Assembly: GCF_010093595.1 (NCBI RefSeq)
Contig: NW_022985464.1
Location: 342,470 to 406,469, forward strand
Direction: 5' to 3'
From: Mytilinidion resinicola
Taxonomy: Eukaryota > Ascomycota > Dothideomycetes > Mytilinidiales > Mytilinidiaceae
DNA length: 64,000 nucleotides
Shown: piece by piece, positions 11,012-22,027 of the stretch
Position numbering within the stretch: the first letter of the stretch is position 1
Layout of the letters: each line of letters starts with the position of its first letter
Notes under the pieces: generated by a model
The model's input: the letters and a program-made list of their open reading frames with translations, nothing else
Database searches by the model: none
Told to the model about the DNA's origin: nothing
Translations under genes and position numbers: made by a program

Positions 11012-11725
11012 ATGCCCCCCCAAACCACCTACCCCTCCGCCTCCGCCATCTCCTACACCGCTACCCTCCTCCTCGCCATGTACCTCAACCACCGCGCCAC
11101 CACCCCACCAGTCCCCCTGACCACGACCAAAAGCACCAACGACGAGATCTTCACCAGAACCGGCGGCTTCAGCGGTCTGCGCAACTACCGCTGGTTCATG
11201 GCCACCCTCTTCCTCTCCCAAGCCGCCTGCGCCCTCCTCTTCAACACCACCTCGTTTGGCCTCCTCTGCCCAAACCCGAATGGCCCGAACCCCGCCCTCC
11301 TGGCCTGGAGTCCGCAGAGTGCCGTCTACCTGGCTACCATCATCATCTTCTGCTCTCTCCGGCTGGGCGCGTATAGGAACCTCGGCTCGTCTTTCACGTA
11401 TATGCTTACGGTCCCTAAGAACGGGCTCGTCACGACGGGCATCTACCGGTACGTGCAGCACCCGAGCTACGTGGCGTATTTCATCAGCACCGTGGGCGTG
11501 GTGCTGCTGACGTGGCGCGTCGATGGGGCCGCGGCGTGCTGGGTGCGGCCGGGGACGGGGCTGTGGGTCGCGAACGCGGTGTTCAATGTGGGGTATGGGA
11601 TGGCGCTGTTCTTTGGGTTTGGCGTGCGGGTTAGGGATGAGGAGAAGTTTCTCAAGGGGCAGTTTGGGAGGGAGTGGGAGGCGTGGCATCAGAAGACGGC
11701 GAGGTTTGTGCCGTTTGTGTGGTAA
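11012..11725 (+). CDS. ICMT-like integral membrane methyltransferase
   Basis: Intronless, 237 aa. The C-terminal half has the isoprenylcysteine carboxyl methyltransferase (ICMT/PEMT fold) signature: GLVTTGIYRYVQHPSYVAYF (SAM-binding region), then RVRDEEKFLKGQFG and the REWEAW motif near the C-terminus. There are four to five hydrophobic helices. It is shorter at the N-terminus than canonical Ste14 and belongs to the divergent ICMT-like proteins common in filamentous fungi, so the substrate is unknown. The coding strand is C-rich in the first two thirds and G-rich after about 11,510. Confidence 0.8.
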   Translation: MPPQTTYPSASAISYTATLLLAMYLNHRATTPPVPLTTTKSTNDEIFTRTGGFSGLRNYRWFMATLFLSQAACALLFNTTSFGLLCPNPNGPNPALLAWSPQSAVYLATIIIFCSLRLGAYRNLGSSFTYMLTVPKNGLVTTGIYRYVQHPSYVAYFISTVGVVLLTWRVDGAAACWVRPGTGLWVANAVFNVGYGMALFFGFGVRVRDEEKFLKGQFGREWEAWHQKTARFVPFVW

Positions 11726-12062
11726 GGGGTTAAAGAGCGAGAGGGAGGAGATTGCAAGGTGGTGGGGGAGCGAGAACGGAGGAGGTTGCAGTGGAGGTTT
11801 AGGTTGGCTCGGGAGTCTCTTATCATATGAAGGTGCTACGGCTAGATAGGCGGGCGGTTGTGGTTTCGATTCGGGCAGGTTAGAACCAGAGTCTTTGATA
11901 GTTCAAGGGCTTCAGGGGGCTGTTGTAGATGAGCGGGGTTCAGTCACAAAATCCGAGCCTGGACATACACGTTCAAAAGCACATCAGGCGTATCTCATAT
12001 ACTCACGCTTCTAATATTTGTCTAACCGTCAAGTTGTCTACCGACACTCCCCCCTGACACTT
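11726..12062. other. Convergent intergenic region
   Basis: 337 bp between the ICMT-like stop and the dienelactone hydrolase stop. Nothing recognised. Confidence 0.5.
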
Positions 12063-13128
12063 TCACACCAACAACGCTTTGAAGAACTCCGACGCCTGCT
12101 CATACCCCCTCACGTACTCCTTCGCATTCTCCTCATTCTCCAGATCCGCCTTCGCACCCATCCACCCATGATGCATAGTCCCATACGTCTCGAACACGCT
12201 GCCCTTTGCTTTCGGGTTACTCATGAGTACCTTACCGTATTCCCTGCCGAGGTCGGTATCTTCGTCTTTGGAGAAGAGACAGATGTAGGGGATTGTGATG
12301 CCATGTGCTTCGTCGATTGCGAGACGACTGGATGGGGAGTTTAGTTAGTGTTATGTGCACGCCGAACGAATGAAGGGATATAAGCAGTAGTGAGGGGAGG
12401 AAAAGAAGTAATACGCACCCTGGATGCGCCGTCCCAGCCGCTTTAAACAGACTGCCCTCCGCACTCGCCAACGCAGTCACCTTTCCACCCCAGCAGAGCC
12501 CAAATGCGCCCCACGCGGTCACGGAGCTAAATTTCTCGCTGCCAGCATTGCGGACGGCGAGGAGGGACTTGGTGCCCTCTTCGAAGCCAGCCTGTGACGT
12601 GTTAGCTTGATAGTGCTGAAAAATACTCGACCCTAAGTCTTGAAGTCAGCGATTCTACTCACCACCTCGGCGAAAAACTTCCCCACTGTTGCCTGCTTCT
12701 CATCGGTGTCCATCGGGAACAAATCCTTCGCGAGCCTCTTGCCGTTGAAGAAATCGGGGGTTAGAATCAGTTGGCCGGTTGAGGCTGCGAGGCGGTCTGC
12801 GCCTTGGATGATCTGCGAGACGGGGCCGAAGATGTCGTGGATGAGGATTAGGGCGGCGGTGGAGGTGCTTGGGCCGGAGATGTCTGGGTTTGTAAGGTTT
12901 TGGTAGGGACTAAAGAGGGTTGAGGAGGGAGTAGCTGAAAGGGGTAGAAGTGATGAATAGACTCGGATATCGAAAGGTAATTGAGCCTAGACTTGCGAAG
13001 ATTCATGAAAAAACCACCTTACACGTCTTGAATCCCCCGATGTCTTCGTACGTGCCCTTTGGTGTGTACTCGCCTGTGACGACGGCGGGTTTGGCACAGC
13101 ATGCTGGGTTGAGAACGGCGTCCGTCAT
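12063..13128 (-). CDS. Dienelactone hydrolase family protein
   Basis: Cytosolic alpha/beta hydrolase of the DLH family, related to carboxymethylenebutenolidase. Four exons (13128-13023, 12883-12663, 12591-12419, 12327-12063) give 254 aa, the usual length. Motifs: PACCAKP near the N-terminus, ILIHDIFG, the nucleophile elbow GLCWGGK (Cys nucleophile as in DLH), SKDEDTD with the acid, and TMHHGWMGA with the catalytic His. All intron phases agree. Intron 1 (139 nt) is longer than the others. Natural substrate unknown. Confidence 0.9.
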
Positions 13129-13634
13129 GGTGAAGAATTAGGTGAGATGTTGGTTGAGGGTCGATCTGTCAAGCTGGGGTTTCCTATGGATTTTCTACAA
13201 GCCTTCACTGTTGGTTATGTACACTTGGAGTTTCACAGTCACGTGGCGGGGCTGGAGTGGAGATAGCCCTTTCCGACCGGGGTTAGGCAGGAGCCCACGC
13301 CGAGACAATCTGTGAGCGTTGATTGGACAATGGATGAGTATTTCGATGTGGGTGAGTTTTCTGCTCGAGGAGTTCGTGAATATCAACGGATTCCTGACTT
13401 ACCTACCATACTTTATAAGAAGGGCGCCACCATTCGGACATACCCCTCTCGTTAGTCGGACATACCTGTATCTTCATTCGGACATACCTGTGTTGTTATT
13501 CGGATATACCTATGTCGCCATTGCAACATACCACGTGACCTTGTACCAATCTTTTGATTAGCTCAGAGGGGCTCTTTAGTAGTCCGCTTCCTATTCAAAG
13601 TTTTATATTGATTAAGGTGTGTATGTCATATCCT
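13129..13634. other. Intergenic region with 22-bp iterated repeat
   Basis: 506 bp between the 5' end of the hydrolase gene and the 3' end of the LRR-like gene. The only structure seen is the iteron array listed next. Confidence 0.5.
13431..13600 (+). repeat. Five 22-bp iterons and flank, probable transposon-end remnant
   Basis: Units with core TTCGGACATACC start at 13431, 13453, 13475, 13497 and (degenerate) 13519, exactly 22 bp apart. The flank at about 13551-13572 (CTTTTGATTAGCTCAGAGG) matches the flank of the 22-bp iterons beside the Tc1/mariner remnant at 57 kb (CTTCTGATTGGCTCGGAGG). All three differences are transitions. This suggests the same element family. Confidence 0.65.
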
Positions 13635-15038
13635 TCACAACTCCATTTCCTTTTGCAAGGCTTTCAACTCTCTCTTCTCTTCCTCGTCTTCGTCGTTGAT
13701 CTCAACTTCGCTTAGGGACTCCTCTTCGTCAATCCCATCGTACTCATGATCCCCCCATTTCTCCACACAGCCCCCCTCACTACAATACCATCTCTCCTTC
13801 TTATGCTCAAGCCAACCTGCAAGATGAAGCGGTCCATCCCATGACCTTGTCCAGTCACCAGCATAGAAGACTACCTCTTTCAATCGTTCCCCTGCTTTCT
13901 TCCTCATAATATCCCACAACTTCTCTGCTCCTTTCTTATCCAACAAAGGGTTCTGCAGCAACAGATCATCGTTGCGATGCCTAGATTCCATCTCATATGC
14001 TTGTTTACCCTGGTAGTACTCCTCCAATGCAAGATCAGACGCATACTCGAGCCAACCATCCGCGCGCTCTAAGCTGGATATATTTGCGATAGCCTCAAGC
14101 TCTTCAACTGGCCAGGTCCCATTTCGATTCACATCGACACTCAAGCTCTTCAGCCGTGGTGCGGATTCTCTAAGCTGCTCCAGTTCTGTTACTGAAAGTA
14201 CAGGCCGTCGACCACCTAGCCACTCCTCGCGCCTCAACTCCAGCGTCTCCAACGTCTTTCCATGGCGACTCAGTAGCGCTCTTGGAGCGACTCCATCCAT
14301 ACCAAACCCGCCAATCCACTTCAGACTCGTCAACGGCTTCAGCCTCCTGATCCACGCCGCACTTCGACCACAGTCCGGGGCTTCGTAGAGCGCAAGCTCC
14401 TTCAACCCCTCAAGCCTCGGTATAGCTTTCTCTTCAAAGCTCTTCGGCACCGCCCAATCGACCCTCATCCCCAAGCTTTCTAGTTTCTCAAACTCCATCG
14501 CGTCAAGCCAGAGGTCAAGATTCGTCTTGATCCTCTCCTCGATAGGGAGCTTACGATACTCCCACCATCGTGCCGCCCGCCCACTCTGCACCCACCAGCT
14601 CCAGGCCCCGAGATCGAACCACCAGTCTGGCGGTCTCGCATCTGTCCACTCCGACTGGTCGAAGTCGTAGCCCTCGAGGCTGAGATGTTTGAGTGGCGGG
14701 TAGGTCGTGCCACCTTCTAGAGCAAACGGGAGGTTCCAGCGGTCGGGCCAGTTGCTGCAGCCACGTAGTGCCACGCGCAGGTAGAGTGATGATAGGCCCG
14801 GGCAGTGTGTCAGGGCCTCGTGGACGACGGCCGTGGAAGGAAAGTTGTAGTGGCCAGCCGGAAGAGTGTGTGGGTTGTAGCCTGGGATCGTGGCTGTGAT
14901 GTTGGTCGGGCAGCCTGCAGATGGTGTCCAGATTGGGGCGTCGTTGGGGGACTGCTCGGTGCGAGCCATTTGGCCTGGGCTGATGAATACAGAAACTACC
15001 ACTAGTAAGAGAGGCTCCAGCACATAAAATAAAACCAT
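13635..15038 (-). CDS. Hypothetical LRR-like protein with N-terminal signal/anchor
   Basis: Intronless, 467 aa; no precise family assigned. The first 23 residues are strongly hydrophobic (signal peptide or anchor); an alternative start is Met24. The body has repeated leucine-rich strands about 25-40 residues apart (LKHLSLEGYDF, LESLGMRVDW, LKELALYEAP, LETLELRREEW, LKSLSVDVNR), as in the LRR part of fungal F-box/LRR proteins, but no F-box is seen. Conserved-looking Cys and Trp (CPGLSSLYLR, GCSNWPDRWNLPF) precede the repeats. The C-terminus is acidic (Asp/Glu-rich), which is unusual for a secreted protein. Confidence 0.65.
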   Translation of the reverse strand: MVLFYVLEPLLLVVVSVFISPGQMARTEQSPNDAPIWTPSAGCPTNITATIPGYNPHTLPAGHYNFPSTAVVHEALTHCPGLSSLYLRVALRGCSNWPDRWNLPFALEGGTTYPPLKHLSLEGYDFDQSEWTDARPPDWWFDLGAWSWWVQSGRAARWWEYRKLPIEERIKTNLDLWLDAMEFEKLESLGMRVDWAVPKSFEEKAIPRLEGLKELALYEAPDCGRSAAWIRRLKPLTSLKWIGGFGMDGVAPRALLSRHGKTLETLELRREEWLGGRRPVLSVTELEQLRESAPRLKSLSVDVNRNGTWPVEELEAIANISSLERADGWLEYASDLALEEYYQGKQAYEMESRHRNDDLLLQNPLLDKKGAEKLWDIMRKKAGERLKEVVFYAGDWTRSWDGPLHLAGWLEHKKERWYCSEGGCVEKWGDHEYDGIDEEESLSEVEINDEDEEEKRELKALQKEMEL

Positions 15039-15572
15039 TTTGTTTTAATGTTAGAGGTCAGATGAAGCATTTGACAGGAGGCGAGGACATTTGATGAAAA
15101 TGGAAGCCTAGAAGCGGGGATAAGATTTTGAAGATAGTGAGTTGCGTAGCTTCAGGCCCCCCGGATATGCAAAATTGCGGCGAACCCAGAGTCTAATACT
15201 ATTGTGTTCGTTATTGGTCGGAATGATGTATGCTTCAGGGAGGGAGTTGGTGGATGAGATCCTAGCACCCTGTCAGATATCTTGGCACCAATTTCGGTAT
15301 CGAGCTAGATTCGAACTGATATATTCCTCCTAGTTGAGCGAGAATCACACATCTAATTTGCGTACACCTCCCTACTGCTAGTTATGTAAGGTAGCTTAGT
15401 AAGTTTACTTGTTGTTCAGAATGATCAACTTTCATCTCGTTCAAATACTTGCCGGAACGCACCACACGCAGCGGCAAAAAGGCGTATACCTGTGACCAGG
15501 CATTGTACATACACACTAGGTATCAAACTACTCCATCATCATCTTCTAGCACTCTCATCGCTATTCGTCTAC
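15039..15572. other. Intergenic region
   Basis: 534 bp upstream of the LRR-like gene and downstream of KRI1. Several short frames, none recognisable; no repeat seen. Confidence 0.45.
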
Positions 15573-17536
15573 TCATGCCTCCACGGCCTCGGTCTTCCTC
15601 TTCTTATGCCTCCTTTTCTTCTTCTTCGCGCCTTCAACCGCACCCTCGATCGCACCCTTTCCTCTCCGTTCCTCCTGGCCATCTTCCTCACCAAGTAATG
15701 TCTCAAACCCACCCTTGGGCCCATCCTCGTCTCCGAATGTCTCCATTCTCCACTGCCTCAGCCTTGCCTTCTTACTCAAGTGCTTTCGATCTTTCTTCTT
15801 CCTTGCCTCATCCCTGAAGGTAGCCATCTTTTTCAAGCCCGCAAACGAGTTCAATTGCTCGTCGCTAGCGAGCAATATATCCCTCGGCGTAAGACCGAAG
15901 GTAGTTGGCGAAGTCTCGCGGTAGCGGAACCGTGTCGGTTGCTTGGAGGATGAAGCACTTCCAGAAGCCGGCAACGCAAAGTCAATCTCGAGATTCTGGT
16001 CGACGAGGTTCTCGATTAGGCGCCGGTCACGACGAGCATTCTTTTTGGCTTCGGCGCGTGCGGCGAGGCGTTCCTTCTTCTTCAATCCTTTTGGCTTGGG
16101 TGCGTCAGAGTCGCTGGCACCAGCTGATGCGTCAGCCTCGGGTGCGGCATCTTCGTCTGAGAGCTCGAAAAGGGGCTTGGTAGTTTCGTCGTCCTTGAAG
16201 TCGGGAATCAGGTCTTTGATATCGATGTCATCGTCCCACTTTGGCTTCTTTGGTTTCTTCGTTTTGCTCTTGGTAGATGTTTCGTTCTCGGGCTCCGAAT
16301 CATCGAGGGCCTCATCCGCTCCATAGTAGGAATCTCCAAATCGCTTACGCATTTCTGCATCCCACTGCTCGCTGTTAAAGTCTGCGTCTAAGACATCCGC
16401 CCATTCCTCCATTTTGAAGTCTCTTCCGCTCAAGCCAGCAGTTCTTCGAATCCGATTCACTTTTTCTTCCATTTCTTCGATCTTCAGCTTCCGCAATTGA
16501 GCCTTTTCTCTCTGTCTTTCGGCCTTCTCTTCCTCTTTCTTGGTCCTTTCAGCGTCCCGAGCCTTGCGCCGACCGCTCTTGTCGTCTCTCCGAACAGACT
16601 GTTTAGCAGCCACGTCACGAGCGTGTGTTCGGAGCTTCTCATTGGACATTGATGGATCTTCGAAGCGTAAATTATAAGCAGCCTCGAAAGCCTCCGCTCG
16701 AGCTTCCTCTTCCTCATCGTCGGACTCTAGAGGCTGGAAGCGGGAGTCGCCGCCCGGTACCCAAGCGCGAGCGGCTAAGAAATTGGAGAGATAAGTATCA
16801 GGGTCTTTGTCCGCACGTTTGACATCGAGTTCCGTGATCGTAGGCCTCGCTTCTTTGGCAACAGCCTGAGGTTCCTTCTTATGTTTGCGGACTAGGAAGC
16901 CGTCGTCGTCATCGTCATCGTCATTATTATTCTCATTTTCTTCCGATTCAGAGCCTGCAGCATCGTGCATCTGCTTGATAAGCTCTCGTCTAGCATCCTC
17001 CTGCTCCTGTGCGTATGTCTTTATCGGTGCATCGTCTTCTGCATCATCGTCAAGCCTTCCCTCCAAAAGATTCTTGGTATGGTAGTCCTTTAGGGTCATA
17101 GGCTTTTCTTTCGCAGAGCCATTGTCCTGGGCAGGCTTTTCCTCCACATCCTCGTCCTCGGTAAAGAACTTGTAGTTCGCGTCGTAGACTCGAGGGTCTT
17201 TGGACCGAATGGCACGTAGGGTGGCTGTGATTTGGGCGTCGAGCTCTTCTGTAGCTAACTCGCCCTCATCGTCCTCGGTTTCAGACTCGGAGTCTGTTTC
17301 TGAGTCTTCAATTTCACCTTTGCCGTACTTGGCTTCCACTGCTTCTTGTTAATAAAAGCCACTGAGCCTAGGAAGATAATCATACGCTTTTCCTTCTCTT
17401 TGCGCTTTTGATTATACTCGTAGCGCTTTGCGTATTCCTTATTGATCGAAAGAGCGCCACCGTCTCCGCAGTCGGAGTCACTGTCCTCGAGCAGTTTCGC
17501 CCTTTTCGCAGGACGTTCCACGTTGTTCGTAGCCAT
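15573..17536 (-). CDS. KRI1: Ribosome biogenesis protein Kri1
   Basis: Nucleolar factor for 40S assembly that interacts with Krr1 in yeast. Exons 17536-17386 and 17338-15573, intron 47 nt (GTATGA...TTAAC...CAG), product 638 aa. Features: SINKEYAKRYEYNQKRKEKEK at the N-terminus, DPRVYDANYKFF (Kri1 core), a long acidic stretch with a run of Asp at about residue 195, PDTYLSNFLAARAWVP, AELRK-type coiled coil, and the FGDSYY motif followed by KPKWDDDIDIKDLIPDF. The basic C-terminal tail is nucleolar-like. Its start lies 199 bp from that of eIF3i. Confidence 0.93.
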
Positions 17537-17735
17537 TTTGTGTTGTGTTTGCGAGGATGAACAGTCTGAAGCGTCTGCTGGAAGAGACAAAACTTGTAAG
17601 ACGCGGACAATTTAACGAGGCCCACGAAAAGTTCGCGGAGGGGAAGATTTTCCATCCCCGAACCTCAAATTCAACCCCACCACATATTTCGTCGACTCAC
17701 AGGCCGCGCATACTTTCAAAGACACATTCACAAAA
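17537..17735. promoter_or_regulatory. Compact divergent KRI1 / eIF3i promoter
   Basis: 199 bp shared by two ribosome/translation genes. It contains the word AAAAGTTC at 17627-17634, also found near other such genes here. Confidence 0.5.
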
Positions 17736-18998
17736 ATGAGGCCGATTCTACTCTCCGGGCACGAGCGTGCTCTTACGCAAGTTAAATACAGTATGTTCTG
17801 AACCTTTGGTCGCTTTGAGCGATGGCTGACCCTTGGCGAAGACGCCGATGGCGATATCATATTCTCCGTTTCCAAGGATCACGTTGTTGTAAGTAGATTC
17901 CGACGTCGGACCTTGAAAGAATAGCAGTTGATTTGACTACAGTGCGCGTGGTTCTCACATAATGGCGAGCGACTAGGTATGGCACCCTCGTTTCGTCTAC
18001 TCTGATCTTTACTGACTTCTCCCCAGGCACCTACCACGGCCACCAGGTACATACCTTTCAATCCCTTCAAAGAAATCGAACATCATCTCACATACTCAGG
18101 GTGCGCTATGGACAGTAGACGTCTCTCCGAATTCCGAGATGCTCGCGACAGGTGGCGCCGACAACACGATGCGCCTTTGGGAGGTCAAGACTGGCAAGCT
18201 ATTGAAGACATGGGACTTCGCCACCAGTATCAAGCGTGTGGAATTCTCGCCCGACGGCCGACAGCTTCTCGGTGTGACGGAGAAGCGATCAGGCCATCTC
18301 GGCTCGATCGTAGTGTACGACATTGATCTAGATATCGAGGCGGAACAGACGAGTGAGCAGGCTCTGCGGATAGTGTGCGAAGATAGCAAGGCGACAGTTG
18401 CAGGTTTCAGCTATGGTGCCCGTTACATCATCGCTGGCCACGAGGACGGCTCGGTCTCGCAATACGACGCAAAGGTATTTGCAATCCACGTTCGATTTAC
18501 ACCTCTGTTAACAAAGACCAGACCGGCGAACTCATCTTCAACACCCAAGTCCACGAGGCTGACATGATGGTCACCGATCTTCAATGGTCGCCCGACCGAA
18601 CCTACTTCATCACCGCCTCGAAAGACAAGTCCGCCAAACTCCTTACCACCAACGACCTAGAAGTCCTGAAGACATATCAAACCGACACCCCGCTCAACAG
18701 CGCCGCTATCACTCCCGTCAAGGACTACGTTATCCTCGGTGGTGGCCAAGCCGCCATGGATGTCACGACCACCAGCGCTCGCCAGGGTAAGTTCGAAGCC
18801 CGCTTCTACCACAAGATCTTCATGGAGGAGATCGGTCGTGTGCGTGGCCATTTCGGTCCCCTGAATTACGTCGCCGTGCATCCCAAGGGAACCGGGTACG
18901 CCAGTGGAGGAGAGGACGGGTATGTGCGTGTGCATCACTTCGATAAGCCGTATTTCGACTTCATGTATGAAGTGGAGAGGGAGCAGGCGAATCTTTAA
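17736..18998 (+). CDS. TIF34: Translation initiation factor eIF3 subunit I
   Basis: WD40 beta-propeller subunit of eIF3, acting in pre-initiation complex assembly. Six exons: 17736-17790, 17842-17888, 17943-17976, 18027-18046, 18100-18474, 18522-18998; 335 aa, the family length. Motifs: [86 protein letters not shown] and the C-terminal [15 protein letters not shown] repeat. The first WD repeat is split over four small exons, one of only 20 nt. All splice phases are consistent. Confidence 0.96.
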
Positions 18999-19726
18999 AA
19001 GTTGTCTTGCGACTCGGAGCATGGAATTGGCGTTCGGTGGCTGGTTTGGGCGGGGATAGCAGCATTGTCTTGCTGGGCAATGGCTGCTTCGATGCTGAGT
19101 GGTTTGCTCAGTAGGCCTCTTGTTGGTACAATCACACACTCAATGTGTCACATCTTTTCAATGAATAATAAGTGCTCTATGCTTCGTCGTTCATCAGTGC
19201 CCCTATATTCTGACGGAAGTATATGGTGTGGTGGGGAAACCCAGACGCTGCGATCATAGAACTCGACCGGAAATTCGAGACCCTCATTTCAAGTGTTGGG
19301 GATTGGCAATGGAAAAGAGACTACAAATTGTACTCGGGTGCAACCGAAAAACTGACTCTTCATATTCACATTGAAGCACCCCTTGACTCCCTCCAAACTC
19401 TACGGTCTCAATCTCGCTAATATTTACCACACACTGTCAGGTCAGGAACTGATCATGAATTAGAAAAGTATTAATAGTCAATAGATCGACAGTAAGTAGT
19501 CCGAAGATCACACGTGTCGTCAAGAAAAGCGGATACGGATGTCAGGAGTTCATCGGTGGATGAAACTTTTCAATTGAGGACAGCTGCTACGCCGATATAG
19601 CCCGGAAGAGAATCCCTATAGTTTTATGCTGTCATACCAAAAACATGCCGTCATGCTTCTGTTCTTCCCCGTGACCCCTGACCTCATATGCCTCGACACA
19701 TCGCACCGTTCCTCTCAGATCTTCGT
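18999..19726. other. Convergent intergenic region, eIF3i / RPS6
   Basis: 728 bp between two gene ends. No gene, RNA or repeat recognised. Confidence 0.45.
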
Positions 19727-20572
19727 CTAATGCCTCATCGACGACGCTCTCCTCTTCCTCGCCTCATCGTGCGCGGACTTGGCCTCGGTGATGCGCTTGT
19801 GGAGAATTTGAGCGTACTCATTCTACAAACACGTCAGTATCTAACATTTTCCAGTGTATGGACAGAACTAGAACTTACAGCAGCATCTTTAGAAGCCTCA
19901 GCATTGCGGCGCTTGAGTGCGATCCTGTGACGCTTGTGCTGCAGACGCTGGGGAGTGACGAGACGCTGGATCTTGGGCGCCTTGGTGTATGGCTTCTTGC
20001 CCTCGCCCTTGGGCTGGACCTCACGTCGGATGACGAACTTGCGAACCTAGATAGAAAAGATGGTACATCAGACTCGATCCATTGCTGAACCGGCGAAGAC
20101 AATGGAGATAACTCACATCATCGTCCTTGCTGAGACCGAAGAACTTGCGGATCTTGGTGGCGCGCTTGGGGCCCAATCGCTTCGGGTGCACCGTGTCGGT
20201 GATGCCGGGGAGCTCCGCGTCGCCCTGCTTGACGATGCTGAGCGCGAGGACAGCGAGATCCATGCCGACGATGCATCCGCGGACGCTCTTGCGCTTGCGC
20301 TCGCCGGTGCGGCGGGGACGGTAGCACGAGTGGCCAGCACCGAGGAGGAGCGAGACTCGAGTTGGGTGCATCACACCCTGCTTCATCGGGAAGCCCTGCT
20401 TGTCGTTGCCGCCGGTGATCTTGAAGATGTAGCCCTTGAATTCGTCGCCAACGCTGTCGCCAGGGACCTCTGCGCCCATGCGGCGGTCCATGAAGACGCG
20501 CAGCTTCCGCTCATCGTCGATTTCGACCAGTTTCTGGGTCCCGTTCGCCGGGAAGGAGATGTTGAGCTTCAT
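19727..20572 (-). CDS. RPS6: 40S ribosomal protein S6 (eS6)
   Basis: Small-subunit ribosomal protein and TOR-pathway phosphorylation target. Exons 20572-20117, 20046-19879, 19822-19727; 239 aa. It begins [14 protein letters not shown] and has the [14 protein letters not shown] loop, the [11 protein letters not shown] motif and [10 protein letters not shown] after intron 1. The C-terminal helix ends KRRASSMRH, with the paired serines of the S6-kinase site. Most codons end in C or G, as expected for high expression. The word CACTTTTCAA lies at 20693-20702 upstream. Confidence 0.98.
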
Positions 20573-21131
20573 CTTGTCGGCGGATGGGTTGTCGTTGGCT
20601 CTGCTCGGGAGTCTCGATGTTGTGAGGACTGCAATATTTGCGCGAAGCGAGAAGCGAGAGTGGGCCGGTGGTTCATTTTTCCGGCTTGGCAGCACTTTTC
20701 AACCCACTGAGGGGCAGATAGTGAATTACGAGAGTATACTGAAGAACAATAGTTGCTATGGTTGATTGCTAGATTCAGATTTATTAGCCCGAGTTCATGA
20801 AGGTCCAAGTCCCAATTTGTAACGAGAAAGAAGTTCGCACTCTCCCACCAGTTTTTCAAACGGTCGTGTGGATACAATTGATTTAGGAGGATGTATATAG
20901 ACATAAAATGCAATTAATCAAGACATATTCCGAGGCTACAAGAAATTCCCGAAGTGCAAAAAGTCACTCCAGATGCAGCCTTCTGGAGCATACGTGCATT
21001 CAGTCTCCTGGGTATCTGTACTCCATATTTACCATGCACCTTCAACTTTTCCTCAAAACTCCGAATCCATGCATAGCTTTCCGTGAAACCCGTAAGACGT
21101 AAGAACAGAGTAGGAGGTATGAAAGCCAGCC
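20573..21131. other. RPS6 upstream region / TSR2 3' region
   Basis: 559 bp. The right part is AT-rich. No coding frame recognised; it should contain the RPS6 promoter. Confidence 0.45.
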
Positions 21132-21777
21132 CTAGCGTCCTTTCTTCCCAATGACTTTTGTGAAACCATCTTCGTCAACCTCTGGCACCGGCTTCACTTT
21201 CACGGGGACAAGTGGGGGGGCATCGGTCATGGAGACATCGTCATCCTCGTCGTCCTCCGACTCTTCGTCCACACTGTCGCCTTCCCAGTCCTGATTTGTT
21301 TCCACGACTCGAATTTTGCCCTTCTGCAGGGGCTTGTCCTTGTTTTTCAACCATTCCGCATGCAGAGCATCGAACGTCGAAAAGTTGCCTTTGGATATTT
21401 CGTCTCTGATCTTCATGATGTTTTGTGCAATCTTGACCTCGCTGTCGGTTTCAAGTCGGACAAGAAAATTGTCCTCTATGGTTTCTAGGAGGACGACCTC
21501 GATATCCAACGCATCGGTTCCTGGATCCTCGTCGAACATTTCCGATATACGGCCCGCTAGCCAATCGCGCACATCCTCGCCATCAGATTCTCCCTCTCCG
21601 TTTTGGATCGCAGTTTTGAGGTCTTCCCAGTTGTAGAGCGTGTGCCATATGCCCAGCTCCCACTTTTCCTGTATTTGTTCTGTGAATGGGCATTAGTATT
21701 GACATGGCTGAGCGATGAGAACGCTTACCTGGAGTCATCGTAGCACCATTAGCCTGGGAAAGCGGTGGGGCAGACAT
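21132..21777 (-). CDS. TSR2: Pre-rRNA-processing protein Tsr2
   Basis: Escortin chaperone for ribosomal protein eS26, needed for 20S pre-rRNA maturation. Exons 21777-21729 and 21679-21132 with a 49-nt intron; 198 aa. After the intron the protein reads EQIQEKWELGIWHTLYNWED, the Tsr2 helix, followed by VRDWLAGRISEMF. Further conserved segments are EVVLLETIEDNFLVRLETDS and VKIAQNIMKIRDE. The acidic tail (DEESEDDEDDD) is typical and binds the basic client. The start is 251 bp from SEC62 in divergent orientation. Confidence 0.93.
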
Positions 21778-22027
21778 GGCTTTCTCGACGGGGTGGTAGG
21801 GTTCAGGTGAAGACTTTAAGGCGGAATCTAAACTTTTATCAAAAATGACGTAGTGGCGCTTAGAGCCCACCGTAGAAACATCCAGATCTACCGCGGGCTG
21901 TAACACAATGACACTCTGTCTTCAACTTGAATTATATTTCCGTCATCTTTGTCGCTCCACTACCCACCATCACTTAAACACAACACAACCTTCACCACCG
22001 CCTACACACTCCATACACATTTTCACA
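21778..22027. promoter_or_regulatory. Divergent TSR2 / SEC62 promoter
   Basis: 250 bp shared region with the word AACTTTT at 21831-21837 and a C-rich leader before the SEC62 ATG. Confidence 0.45.
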